Shown here: piece after piece, positions 1 to 6,993 of the stretch | Numbering within the stretch: position 1 is the stretch's first letter | How the letters are laid out: every line of letters starts with the position of its first letter | From: an uncultured Chloroflexota bacterium | Lineage (GTDB): Bacteria > Chloroflexota > Limnocylindria > Limnocylindrales > CSP1-4 | Assembly (NCBI GenBank): GCA_903930745.1 | Contig: CAIYZX010000186.1 | Location: forward strand, 1-11,324 | DNA length: 11,324 bases | Reading direction: 5' to 3' | Position numbers and translations under genes: made by a program | Notes under the pieces: generated by a model | What the model saw: only the letters and a program-made list of their open reading frames with translations | Database searches by the model: none | What the model was told of the DNA's origin: nothing

Positions 1-259
1 AGCCGAATTCGCCTCCACCACCTCCACCCTCCGGGCCACCTGGCGTGTCCGCGGGAGGACGACCAACGGCCCCTGCGACCCGGGCCACGTGGATCGCATG
101 CAGACGTCCGGGCTCGTGGGACGAGTCCTACACGGGCCAGACACCCCCTGCGCCATCTCTCACGTCCGTGACCGTCGCATGACAAGGCGGCTGACAGCCA
201 TGGCGCGTCAGCCGCTCCACGATATCCATGCCGTCGGGGAACAGCGCACGGGTACCTTC
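1..259. other. Window-edge region without an assigned gene
   Basis: No gene is assigned here. The frame of the downstream gene stays open back to the window edge, but its translation upstream of 260 looks like non-coding GC-rich sequence, and the downstream protein aligns with its paralogue (1530-2054) from the methionine at 260 onward. A proline-rich plus-strand frame ends in this region, so the tail of an upstream gene cannot be excluded. I see no clear promoter, tRNA or repeat. Confidence 0.4.
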
Positions 260-784
260 ATGCAGACGAGTCTCACCATCTACGCAGAGGACGCGGTTGC
301 GAGCGCATCGCTTGCGCTCGTGGATCCGCGCCTCGCGGACCTGCTCGTCTCGCCCCGGCCCATCGTGACCATGGGCGCAGACGTTCGCGCCCTGGCGGAT
401 GGCCGCCGTCTGCTGCTCCCCGTCCTTGACCTCGCTCGTGACGAGATCCTCCTCGCGGCGCCGGACGGGCTGCGTGGTGATCCATCCCGCCGGCTGGCCA
501 CCCAGGCGCACCCCGCGGTCGTCCGCATCGGTCCCTATCTCGTCCACGGCAGGCTGCACGCTCCGGCGTCCACGGATGCCTTCAGCGCCGCGCGGCATCG
601 CGCGTGGATCGCCATCACGGATGCCGATGTGACGTGGAGCCAGGGTGGCCGCGTTCGCACCGTTGCCCACCCGGTGCTCCTCGTGAACGCCCGACGGGTC
701 GCGGCGCTGAAGCCGGACGGCGACCAGATGCGCGACATGCGCGGGGCGATGGTGGCGTCGTCCTGGGTCACCGCGGGCCACTAG
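260..784 (+). CDS. Two-repeat beta-type hypothetical protein, paralogue of 1530-2054
   Basis: A 174-residue protein of unknown function. It contains two copies of a short repeat, at about residues 8-67 (RLADLL, then DGR at 47-49) and 86-151 (GPYLVHGRLH at 91-100, TDADV at 120-124, LVN at 141-143). It aligns almost without gaps with the 174-residue product of 1530-2054. R24-L25, D27, DGR 47-49, RGDP 72-75, GPY 91-93, G97, L99-H100 and LVN 141-143 fall at the same residue numbers in both. That match is why I chose ATG 260 over earlier in-frame starts, since its ribosome-binding site is weak. There is no signal peptide or membrane segment, so it is probably cytoplasmic. The alternating hydrophobic pattern suggests small beta-barrel domains, which is inference. 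It converges on 812-1435. Confidence 0.7.
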   Translation: MQTSLTIYAEDAVASASLALVDPRLADLLVSPRPIVTMGADVRALADGRRLLLPVLDLARDEILLAAPDGLRGDPSRRLATQAHPAVVRIGPYLVHGRLHAPASTDAFSAARHRAWIAITDADVTWSQGGRVRTVAHPVLLVNARRVAALKPDGDQMRDMRGAMVASSWVTAGH

Positions 785-791
785 CCCCGTC

Positions 792-811
792 GGCGGGCCC
801 GGGGGCCCGCC
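792..811. terminator. GC-rich hairpin between convergent genes
   Basis: A perfect 9-bp inverted repeat, GGCGGGCCC (792-800) against GGGCCCGCC (803-811), separated by 2 bases. In RNA the central pairs would open to give a workable loop. It lies exactly between the stops of the convergent genes ending at 784 and 812. There is no T-run on either side, so it is at best a bidirectional U-less terminator or a 3'-end stabilising structure. Confidence 0.45.
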
Positions 812-1435
812 CTAGGACTCGACGATCGGGGCCTCCACCTCGACGCCGCCCGGCTCGCCCGATGCGCTCGTCAGCGGCTCGTCCGTGATCGATGCCGCCG
901 TCATCTGCGTCCGGTTCACGAGGAGCAGATCGAACCGGCTGATGACGCGCCGATCCGCCAGCGACCTGGCGGAGACGTTCGTCAGCGGCAGGAAGCGCGG
1001 GTCCTGGCCTTCCACGATGCCGGCCACGGACATCCCGGGGAAGACGTGCACGAGGCCGGTGATCACGTGGCCGGGCGTGAAGACGAGGAAGCGGCGAATC
1101 TGCTTGGCGATGTACTCGGGCGAGCGCAGCGCGCCGGGCACCGGCGTGACGTCCGGGGTTCGGGTGATGGCGAGGAAGGTGACCTCGTCCGGGTTCACCC
1201 ACAGCTCCGGGACCACGAGCGACGTGGGCTCGCCGTTCCGCTTGAGCAGCCGGGCATCGGAGAGGCGCAGGTAGCCGTTGCCGTGGTTCACCCGGTCCGA
1301 GAGCCGACTGAAGCGCCCAAGGGAGATCCGGCCGCCAACGCGGAGATGCGGGCCCACGAGCTCGATGTCGAACTGCTCGCCACCCTCGGTGGGCGGCAAC
1401 GCGTCAAAGCCGCCGCCGAAGCCCCATTCGTTCAC
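812..1435 (-). CDS. Two-repeat beta-type hypothetical protein (207 aa)
   Basis: A 207-residue member of the same two-repeat family as its neighbours on both sides. Repeat 1 covers about residues 23-91 (GPHLRVGGRI, then RLSDRVN at 44-50, then a VPELWVN strand). Repeat 2 covers about 114-181 (TPGHVITGLVH, FLPLTNVSA, then LLVNRTQM at 171-178). RLSDRVN occurs letter for letter in repeat 1 of the 1530-2054 protein, and GxxVxTGxxH and LVNR recur in its repeat 2. The start is GTG at 1433-1435, preceded by an AGGTGA ribosome-binding site six bases upstream. An acidic 25-residue tail follows the second repeat. It is probably cytoplasmic, with no signal peptide seen. It may be co-transcribed with 1530-2054, 94 bp upstream. 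The function is unknown. Confidence 0.75.
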   Translation of the reverse strand: MNEWGFGGGFDALPPTEGGEQFDIELVGPHLRVGGRISLGRFSRLSDRVNHGNGYLRLSDARLLKRNGEPTSLVVPELWVNPDEVTFLAITRTPDVTPVPGALRSPEYIAKQIRRFLVFTPGHVITGLVHVFPGMSVAGIVEGQDPRFLPLTNVSARSLADRRVISRFDLLLVNRTQMTAASITDEPLTSASGEPGGVEVEAPIVES

Positions 1436-1529
1436 GCTCTATCACCTGCAGGTCTGCCTGTTGTCTGGCAACGCGGCCGCGCGCTCCCCTGCATGGCCGA
1501 GAAGATGGCTGCGGATCACCGTCCGCGCG

Positions 1530-2054
1530 TCAGCCGGCGGGCTGGGCCCCCGGCAGCGGCGACCAGGGCGCCGACTCGTACATGGAGATGCCGGTGATCC
1601 GCTCTGTCCGAGAGATCTGCTCGCGGTTGACGAGGACGACGTCCTGCCGTACGGGCACACCCTGGCCGCCCGAGATGCCCACCACTGCATCCGTCAGCGG
1701 CACGAACCGCGCCCATCCGGACAACGGCGCGAGCGGCAGGGAGACGGGCGACCGGTGGAGGCTGCCGGTGACGACATACGGCCCCACCTGGACCATCACG
1801 CGGTCCTGCACCGTTCGCTGGCGCCGGCGGGGATCGCCCCGGTGACCGTGGACCTCGATCACATGCAGCTCGCGGCGCTCCACCTCGAGCTCGTGCATGT
1901 CCAGCTCGCGGCCATCATCGATGGACTGGAGGTGGGCGTTGTGGAACATCAGGAGGTCGATGTCGTTGACGCGGTCGGACAGGCGGCCGTCACCGACCTC
2001 CACGTCACCCTGCACTCGGCAGTCAGCCGCCCATGCGACAAGTTGCTCTCGCAT
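1530..2054 (-). CDS. Two-repeat beta-type hypothetical protein (174 aa)
   Basis: A 174-residue protein of unknown function and the closest relative in the window of the 260-784 product. Repeat 1 is at about residues 12-68 (RLSDRVN at 24-30, DDGRELDMHELEVERRE at 46-62). Repeat 2 is at about 86-147 (GPYVVTGSLH at 91-100, FVPLTDAVV at 117-125, VVLVNREQI at 139-147). An arginine-rich linker (residues 72-80, starting RGDP) joins the halves, and its RGDP is shared with the paralogue at the same position. The ATG at 2052-2054 has a strong GGAGAGGG ribosome-binding site, and a TAGGAT box (2105-2110, minus strand) sits about 50 bp upstream. The pattern of G-x-V-x-G-x-L-H followed by LVN resembles small strand-turn-strand barrel folds, but I cannot assign a Pfam family with confidence. 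Confidence 0.75.
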   Translation of the reverse strand: MREQLVAWAADCRVQGDVEVGDGRLSDRVNDIDLLMFHNAHLQSIDDGRELDMHELEVERRELHVIEVHGHRGDPRRRQRTVQDRVMVQVGPYVVTGSLHRSPVSLPLAPLSGWARFVPLTDAVVGISGGQGVPVRQDVVLVNREQISRTERITGISMYESAPWSPLPGAQPAG

Positions 2055-2104
2055 ACCCTCTCCAACGTGCCCGGTCTGCCGTCACACTTCGCCGTTGCGC
2101 CTGC

Positions 2105-2110
2105 ATCCTA
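2105..2110 (-). promoter_or_regulatory. Possible -10 box (TAGGAT)
   Basis: On the minus strand the sequence reads TAGGAT, a TANNNT-type -10 hexamer, 50 bp upstream of the ATG of the gene at 1530-2054 and ahead of its strong ribosome-binding site. No recognisable -35 TTGACA lies 16-18 bp further upstream. It is the only AT-containing hexamer of this kind in the 149-bp gap. Confidence 0.3.
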
Positions 2111-2203
2111 CTGCGCCGGATGCGAAAGCGGTACCGGCCGATGCGCCCGAAGCGACCGGCGCACCTGTGCGGGCGAGCGCCAGGTGGTGCGTGGACGCGC
2201 CAC

Positions 2204-3370
2204 TCATGGGATGGCAGCCGCCGCCAGGTCCGCGAGCGCCGGGTCAAGCGTGGTGATCACGTAGACGATGTCGCCCCTGGCTGCGACGTAGTCACGTGCC
2301 TGCTCGCCCCCGTAGTCGATCTGCGTCCACGGCGTGCCGTTGAGCTTCACGCCGGTTCGCGTGATGCCGCTCCCGGACGTGGCGAGCCACGAGTCAATGA
2401 CCAGTGCGGTCGTCTTGTCGATCGCCATGCCCTTGACGGTGATGGCGAGGATCGTCAGGTCCGACTCGCCGGAGTCGTCGCCCGCCATCGCCACCGAGAG
2501 GTCCGACGCACCCAGGCTCTCCACGCGGAGCGCGGCCAGGATGGCCCGGCTCCCCTGGTCGTCGAGGAGGAAGTCCTTGCCGTTCGCGGACTGCGCCGTG
2601 AGCGCGATGCCGTTCACCTCGGCCGGCAGGGCCGCCTCCAGCTCCGGGGCGGCCGGCGACTCGGCGACCTGCGACTCGACGGGGGCCGGCACATCTGCGG
2701 ACGGGTCCAGCGTGGGTGCCATGGTGGCCAGGGAGATCGCCCCGCCGTCGCCGCCGAGCGCCTTGTCGAAGGCAGACGCCAGGGCATCCACCTCCGGCAG
2801 CCCCGTTTCGCCGGAGGCCGCGAGGTAGACGACAATCCGGCCGTGGCGCAGCTGCAGGAACCGCGCGCCGGTCTGGTCCTCGGCGAGGAACGCCTGGTCA
2901 CCCAGGTCCGAGCGATCGGTGACGGTCTGGCCCGCGTCCCTGGCGGCCTTCGCGGAGCGCACGACGGAGTCCACCGCACCGTCCCGGAAGCAGGTCACCG
3001 TGACGTAGACCACCGCCTGGGAGACGGTGTCGTCCATGGGCACAGGGCCAACGAGCGACATGGTCTTGCGGTCGATGTCGTACTGGGTGGCGCTCACGGT
3101 CCATCCCGCCGGCAGGTTGGCCGTGGCGGGGTCCGTGGCCCAGGCCTCCGCCTGGCACCCGGCGTCGCGGGGCGCCGCGAGCTGCCAGGCGGCGAGCCCC
3201 AGTGCGACGGCCGCAACGACGAGGGCGAGCATCGCGATGAGGCCCGAAGAGCCCCGGGCGCCGCCGGCGCCGTCGCCGGGACGGCGGGTGCGGGGATCGT
3301 CCTCGGTCGTGACGGCGGAGCGCCGGCGCGGCGCGTTGGGGTCTGGGCGAGGCGTTCTGGGCGTGGTCAC
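2204..3370 (-). CDS. Membrane-anchored extracytoplasmic hypothetical protein
   Basis: A 388-residue protein of unknown function. It has a Pro/Arg-rich cytoplasmic head (residues 1-42), one hydrophobic helix (about 43-66), and a secreted part. The secreted part looks like two related domains, at about 70-205 and 250-388, joined by an Ala/Pro/Glu-rich linker (209-248). Each domain ends the same way: RHGRIVVYLA followed by a VDALASAFDKAL helix, and ARGDIVYVIT followed by a DPALADLAAAAIP helix. C72 and C127 could form a disulfide outside the cell. The layout recalls predicted sensor or lipoprotein-like extracellular domains, but no catalytic motif is visible. The start is uncertain. GTG 3370 is chosen because it leaves a promoter gap to the divergent gene at 3485. 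GTG 3424 in the same frame would add 18 residues. Neither has a clear ribosome-binding site. Confidence 0.65.
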   Translation of the reverse strand: MTTPRTPRPDPNAPRRRSAVTTEDDPRTRRPGDGAGGARGSSGLIAMLALVVAAVALGLAAWQLAAPRDAGCQAEAWATDPATANLPAGWTVSATQYDIDRKTMSLVGPVPMDDTVSQAVVYVTVTCFRDGAVDSVVRSAKAARDAGQTVTDRSDLGDQAFLAEDQTGARFLQLRHGRIVVYLAASGETGLPEVDALASAFDKALGGDGGAISLATMAPTLDPSADVPAPVESQVAESPAAPELEAALPAEVNGIALTAQSANGKDFLLDDQGSRAILAALRVESLGASDLSVAMAGDDSGESDLTILAITVKGMAIDKTTALVIDSWLATSGSGITRTGVKLNGTPWTQIDYGGEQARDYVAARGDIVYVITTLDPALADLAAAAIP

Positions 3371-3434
3371 CCGGTAAGCATGCCGTGCACGGGGAAACCG
3401 CGCACTGGCCCGGCATGCGGGCACCCGGTGGGGC

Positions 3435-3440
3435 TAGGCT
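3435..3440 (+). promoter_or_regulatory. Possible -10 box (TAGGCT) for the UroD-like gene
   Basis: TAGGCT lies 44 bp upstream of the ATG at 3485, inside the 114-bp divergent gap, and fits a TANNNT pattern. No good -35 is seen. The TAG core matches boxes ahead of the genes at 1530-2054, 5134 and 8700-10316. Weak evidence on its own. Confidence 0.25.
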
Positions 3441-3484
3441 TCTGGCACAACCGCTGGCACAGACCCACCCGTCCAGGAGCCGCC

Positions 3485-4648
3485 ATGCCGATGACGCCGC
3501 GCGAGCGTGTGCTCGCCACCCTCGCCCACGAGACCCCGGATCGCGTGCCGATCATGCTGGGCCCCACGAACGCCACGGGCATCAAGATGTCCGTCTACCA
3601 GGGCATCAAGCGCCTGGAGGGCATCGAAGCGCCGGACGAGTACATCTACGAGTGGCCGGAGCTGGGCACGGCGAAGATCGACGAGCAGACGTACCGCCGC
3701 CTGCGGGCGGACGTGCGCGGCGTCCTGGACCACTACCCGGCGGAGACCCGCCGCTACAACGCGGAGCGGGATCCGCACTCCCCGTTCATCAGCGACTGGG
3801 GCTGCGGCCACATCGAGGGTCGCCCGGGCGAATGGTTCCCGGGCCTGCATCCCATGGCGGACGCCTACACGATCGAGGAGATCGAGGCGTTCCCGTGGCC
3901 GGACATGTCCGATCCCACGCGCTACGAGGGCATCCGCGAGGAGGCCCAGCGGCTCCGTGATGAGGGGCTGTACGCCAGCATCGGCTGCCCGTGGCTGGCC
4001 TTCCCGCTGGAACGGGCCTTCAGCCAGCAGGGCACGGACAACTTCCTCGCCAACCTCGCCGGAGAGCCGGAGTTCGCGGAGGCGCTCCTCTGGAAGACCC
4101 AGAGGCTCTGCAACGAGCTGATGGACGGCTTCCTGCGCGAGTGCGGCGACCTCATCGACATGGTGAAGATCGGCGACGACCTGGGCTCCCAGGTGGGCCT
4201 GCTGATGTCACCGCAGATGTACCGCCGGATCCTCAAGCCCATCCACGCGGACCAGATCGCGTTCATCAAGGCGCGGACGAAGGCACCCATCGTCTTCCAC
4301 ACGGACGGCGACGTGTACGACCTGCTGCCGGACTTCATCGAGATCGGCGTGGACGTGCTCAACCCGGTCCAGGCGTCTGCCGGCGGCATGAGCGACTTCG
4401 CCAACCTCAAGAGGCGCTTCGGGGAGAACCTGGTCTTCTGCGGCGGGATGGACACGCACCACGTGCTGCCGTCCGGCACGCCGGACGAGGTTCGTGCCGA
4501 GGTCAAGCGCGTCATCGAGACGCTGGGCAGCGACGGCGGCTACATGCTGGGCGCGGTCCACACGGTCATGGGCGACGTGCCGCCGGAGAACGTCCTCGCC
4601 ATGGTGGACGCGGTGGAGGAGTTCGGGCACTACCCGCTGCGCGGCTGA
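3485..4648 (+). CDS. UroD/MtaA-family corrinoid methyltransferase-like protein
   Basis: A 387-residue TIM-barrel protein of the uroporphyrinogen decarboxylase superfamily (PF01208), in the branch that includes the cobalamin methyltransferases MtaA, MtbA and CmuA rather than true HemE. It opens with MTPRERVLATLAHETPDRVP, the usual UroD-like start. The strand carrying the zinc site reads FHTDGD (271-276), then DVLNPVQ (290-296), then FCGG (318-321). In MtaA and MtbA the zinc ligands are H-x-C plus a later Cys. Here the second ligand position is D274 instead of Cys, while H272 and C319 remain. It may move a methyl group between a corrinoid protein and a thiol or folate; this role is inferred. 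AGGAG at 3475-3479, five bases before the ATG, fixes the start. Heme synthesis is unlikely given the corrinoid genes nearby and the HTDGD signature. Confidence 0.85.
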   Translation: MPMTPRERVLATLAHETPDRVPIMLGPTNATGIKMSVYQGIKRLEGIEAPDEYIYEWPELGTAKIDEQTYRRLRADVRGVLDHYPAETRRYNAERDPHSPFISDWGCGHIEGRPGEWFPGLHPMADAYTIEEIEAFPWPDMSDPTRYEGIREEAQRLRDEGLYASIGCPWLAFPLERAFSQQGTDNFLANLAGEPEFAEALLWKTQRLCNELMDGFLRECGDLIDMVKIGDDLGSQVGLLMSPQMYRRILKPIHADQIAFIKARTKAPIVFHTDGDVYDLLPDFIEIGVDVLNPVQASAGGMSDFANLKRRFGENLVFCGGMDTHHVLPSGTPDEVRAEVKRVIETLGSDGGYMLGAVHTVMGDVPPENVLAMVDAVEEFGHYPLRG

Positions 4649-4673
4649 TCGCGTGGCCGGATGCCCGGTGACG

Positions 4674-4695
4674 GCGCCCGCGCGGGGACGGGCGC
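4674..4695. terminator. GC-rich hairpin between convergent genes
   Basis: GCGCCCG (4674-4680) pairs with CGGGCGC (4689-4695) around an 8-base loop. The right arm touches the last base of the stop codon of the minus-strand gene ending at 4695. There is no T-run on either side. It is placed to end transcription of both convergent genes. Confidence 0.45.
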
Positions 4696-4979
4696 TAGAG
4701 CCGGCTGATGGTGTTCTTGAACTCCACCAGCTCCGCCACGGCCTTCCGGATGGCGGGCGGCGCGGTCTCCGTGACGGTGGGCTTGGCCAGGAGGCCCTCC
4801 ACCATGTCCTTGAGGACCCTCGCCCGGCGCATGTAGGTCTGCGCGTGCTGGGCGGCCATGGACTGCAGGCCAACGCGCCGCACGGTCAGCCGAAACGTGT
4901 TGTCGAGGTCGTCCCAGGCCACCTCGAGAGCGTGCTGGTACCGCTCCTTCTGGCCCGGCGCCCACGGCTCAGGCGGCAT
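4695..4979 (-). CDS. Small helical hypothetical protein (94 aa)
   Basis: A 94-residue soluble protein that I do not recognise. It is predicted to be almost all helix: a long amphipathic stretch at residues 9-66 (including QHAQTYMRRARVLKDMVEGL), a short TVTETAPPA break, then a second helix at 75-94. It has no cysteines, signal peptide or membrane segment. The ATG at 4977-4979 has a GGGGAG ribosome-binding site, which argues against the in-frame start at 5045. It lies between two plus-strand genes of the corrinoid-methyltransferase neighbourhood and is transcribed against both, so it need not share their role. Helical-bundle proteins of this size are often protein-binding partners, but nothing in the sequence shows that here. 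Confidence 0.6.
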   Translation of the reverse strand: MPPEPWAPGQKERYQHALEVAWDDLDNTFRLTVRRVGLQSMAAQHAQTYMRRARVLKDMVEGLLAKPTVTETAPPAIRKAVAELVEFKNTISRL

Positions 4980-5090
4980 TGTGCTCCCCGTCGGATGTCG
5001 TCGTCCCGGTGGACGTCTGGCCCATGGTAGGGGAAACGCGTGCATGCCATGTGCAATCCGCGCACGGTGCCCGAGATTCCGGGGTGCTCC

Positions 5091-5096
5091 GGTAGC
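5091..5096 (+). promoter_or_regulatory. Possible -10 box (TAGCAT) for the DUF1638 gene
   Basis: TAGCAT within GGTAGCATCC lies about 37 bp upstream of the ATG at 5134, in a 154-bp divergent gap. It fits the TAGNNT pattern seen at several other starts in the window. The -35 region is not recognisable. Confidence 0.3.
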
Positions 5097-5133
5097 ATCC
5101 GCGCGTGTTGACCGTCGCCCGGAGCCCCCGCTG

Positions 5134-5877
5134 ATGCGCCTCTACGCCATCGCCTGCGACGTCGTCGCGCGCGCCGTCTACCTGTGCGCGGCCCGGTCGC
5201 CGCACGTGGTGGATCTCAAGCTCTACGAGCGCGGCCTGCACAACGAGCCGAAGACGCTGCGCGAGCGGCTCCAGGAGGCGATCGACGCGGCCCCCGCCAA
5301 CGCGGACGCCGTCGTCCTGGGCTACGGGCTCTGTGGCGGCGCCACGGCCGGCCTCGTGGCCCGCGACAAGCCGGTGGTCCTGCCGCGCGCCCACGACTGC
5401 ATCACGCTCTTCCTGGGCGCCCGCGAGCGCTACAACGACGCGATGTCCGGCCCGGCCACCTACTGGTACGTCAACGACCAGCTGGAGCGCAACGACGGCT
5501 ACCGCGCCGGCGTGGGCGGCCTCGCCATCGGCTCCGACACGGACGACCAGGTGGAGTCCATCCGGGCCGAGTACGTGGAGAAGTACGGCGAGGACAACGC
5601 GGACTACCTGATGGAGATCCTGGGCGGGTGGCGCTCCCACTACGGGCGCGCGGCCTACGTGACGATGGGCGTGGTGGACGAGTCCGTGTCCGTGCAGACG
5701 GCCCGCGACGAGGCGGACCGGCGCGGCTGGGGCTTCGACCAGGTGGAGGGCAGCATGGTGCTGCTCAAGCGCCTGCTCGACGGCGAGTGGGACGAGGACA
5801 TGCTCATCCTGCAGCCCGGCGAGAGGCTGGCGATGAGCTATGACGACTTCGTGGTGAAGGCGGTCCCGGCGGGCTGA
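5134..5877 (+). CDS. DUF1638 family protein
   Basis: A 247-residue protein with the hallmarks of the DUF1638 family (PF07796): a first strand with C8, the LGYGLCGG stretch (62-69, C67), the PRAHDCITLFLGARERY stretch (84-100, H87 and C89), and a following WYVND segment. The conserved Cys/His set suggests a metal- or cofactor-binding site, which is inference. From general knowledge, DUF1638 genes are frequent beside corrinoid methyltransferase genes in methanogens and acetogens, but I know of no firmly established reaction. The protein is soluble with no signal peptide. GGAG (5121-5124), nine bases upstream, supports ATG 5134. It follows the UroD-like gene on the same strand, separated by a minus-strand gene, and converges on the pterin-binding methyltransferase. 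A role in handling the methyl-carrying corrinoid or its substrate is plausible. Confidence 0.85.
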   Translation: MRLYAIACDVVARAVYLCAARSPHVVDLKLYERGLHNEPKTLRERLQEAIDAAPANADAVVLGYGLCGGATAGLVARDKPVVLPRAHDCITLFLGARERYNDAMSGPATYWYVNDQLERNDGYRAGVGGLAIGSDTDDQVESIRAEYVEKYGEDNADYLMEILGGWRSHYGRAAYVTMGVVDESVSVQTARDEADRRGWGFDQVEGSMVLLKRLLDGEWDEDMLILQPGERLAMSYDDFVVKAVPAG

Positions 5878-5884
5878 GGCCTGG

Positions 5885-5908
5885 GCGCGCCCTGCGGCAC
5901 CGGCGCGC
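5885..5908. terminator. GC-rich hairpin between convergent genes
   Basis: GCGCGCC (5885-5891) pairs with GGCGCGC (5902-5908) around a 10-base loop. It fills most of the 39-bp gap between the stops at 5877 (+) and 5917 (-). There is no T-run. The overlapping palindrome GGGCGCGCCC (5883-5892) offers an alternative local fold. It could serve both strands. Confidence 0.45.
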
Positions 5909-5916
5909 GCTCGGGG

Positions 5917-6993
5917 CTACTCGGCCGCGCCCAGGCGCCCCTCGCGGAACGCCGCCACGTACTCGGACCCGAACGGATCGCGGCCCAGCAGCACGTCCGC
6001 GGCCAGCCGCCACGCCTCGCCGTCCCGGTCCGCGCCGAAGAGGCGGCCAAGGTCCGACGCCACGGGATCGATGATCCCGGAGTCGATCCCGGCGTCCGCG
6101 GCGAGGTCGATGTAGACGTCGTTGAGCAGCCGCCGGTTGGGCATCCCGAACGAGACGTTGGAAAGCCCGCCCGTCAGGTGGATCGCAGACCCGTACTCCT
6201 CGCGCAGCTCGCGGGCGCAGGCAAGGACACTCGCCGCCGCCTCGCCGGCGACCGCCACGGGCAGCACCAGCGGGTCCACGAAGAGCCGCTCGCCCTCGAT
6301 GTTGCGGGCCATCGCCAGCTCCACCATCGCGATCGCGTTGAGGGTCCGGTCCTCGGCCCCGGTAGGCATCCCGCCCTCGCCGGCCGCGGCGAGCACCACC
6401 GCACAGGAGGTGTCGGCGGCGAGGTCCAGGACCTCCGGCCGCTCCAGGGACGCCGAGTTCAGCAGGAGCTGGCCCCGCGGCTGCGTTGAGGCGGCCACGC
6501 CCGCGGCCAGCACGCCGATGTCCGACGAGTCCACCGCCACCGGGACCTGGGCCGCGGCCTCCACGGCCATCACGAGCCAGGCGATGGCCTCCGCGCGGCG
6601 TCCGGGATCCGGGGAGATCTCGTCCGCGTTGAGGTCCAGCCAGTCCGCGCCCGCGGCCTCCTGGCGACGGGCCAGGGCCTGGACATAGGCGGCCGCGGTG
6701 GCCGCGTGCTCGGCGGAGGCGTTCGGGCCGCCCTGGCGGCCCGGGAGTCCGTCCAGCCCCCACAGGACCGCGGAGGCCACGTGCTTGATCTTGCCCTGCG
6801 TGAAGTCACGCGTCGGGACGAGATCCGGGTGGACGGGCAGGACGCGCCGGGCGCCCGCCGCGTCCTCGAAGACGATGCCCACGCCGCCGTCCGGCAGCTC
6901 CTGCGCGTGCCGTCCGGTGCGCCGGAGGACGCGTGTGCAGTGGATGTTCTCGCCGATGACGAGGAACCGGTTGCCCGCGCGGTCCAGCCTCAT
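5917..6993 (-). CDS. Pterin-binding methyl-THF:corrinoid methyltransferase
   Basis: A 358-residue TIM-barrel protein of the pterin-binding family (PF00809), like AcsE/MeTr and MtgA. It is expected to pass a methyl group between a corrinoid protein and tetrahydrofolate. Visible family motifs are IGENIH (13-18), GADWLDLNAD (115-124), VDSSD (154-158), LLNSAS (177-182), FVDPLVLPV (238-246) and GGLSNVSFGMPNRRLLN (275-291). The Asn in GLSNVS is the likely pterin-contacting residue. At 358 residues it is about 90 longer than AcsE (262). The extra length is an N-terminal extension before the barrel and a C-terminal LLGRDPFGSEYVAAFREG segment, both seen in a longer subfamily. ATG 6991-6993 overlaps the TGA of the reductase gene by 4 bp and has a GGGGAG ribosome-binding site, so translation is probably coupled. 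It is most likely the link that transfers substrate methyl groups to folate. Confidence 0.88.
   Translation of the reverse strand: MRLDRAGNRFLVIGENIHCTRVLRRTGRHAQELPDGGVGIVFEDAAGARRVLPVHPDLVPTRDFTQGKIKHVASAVLWGLDGLPGRQGGPNASAEHAATAAAYVQALARRQEAAGADWLDLNADEISPDPGRRAEAIAWLVMAVEAAAQVPVAVDSSDIGVLAAGVAASTQPRGQLLLNSASLERPEVLDLAADTSCAVVLAAAGEGGMPTGAEDRTLNAIAMVELAMARNIEGERLFVDPLVLPVAVAGEAAASVLACARELREEYGSAIHLTGGLSNVSFGMPNRRLLNDVYIDLAADAGIDSGIIDPVASDLGRLFGADRDGEAWRLAADVLLGRDPFGSEYVAAFREGRLGAAE

Noticed and set aside
128..781. A minus-strand open frame opposite the first gene.
   Set aside because: The plus-strand product aligns with its paralogue over nearly its whole length, while the antisense product resembles nothing and is Arg-rich.
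2033..3484. An open upstream extension of the UroD-like gene.
   Set aside because: It is antisense to the membrane-protein gene, the UroD-like fold begins at the methionine at 3485, and AGGAG is correctly spaced before that start.
4980..5045. An upstream in-frame start for the small helical protein.
   Set aside because: The extra residues are Pro/Arg-rich and unstructured, and the GGGGAG ribosome-binding site directly precedes the ATG at 4979.
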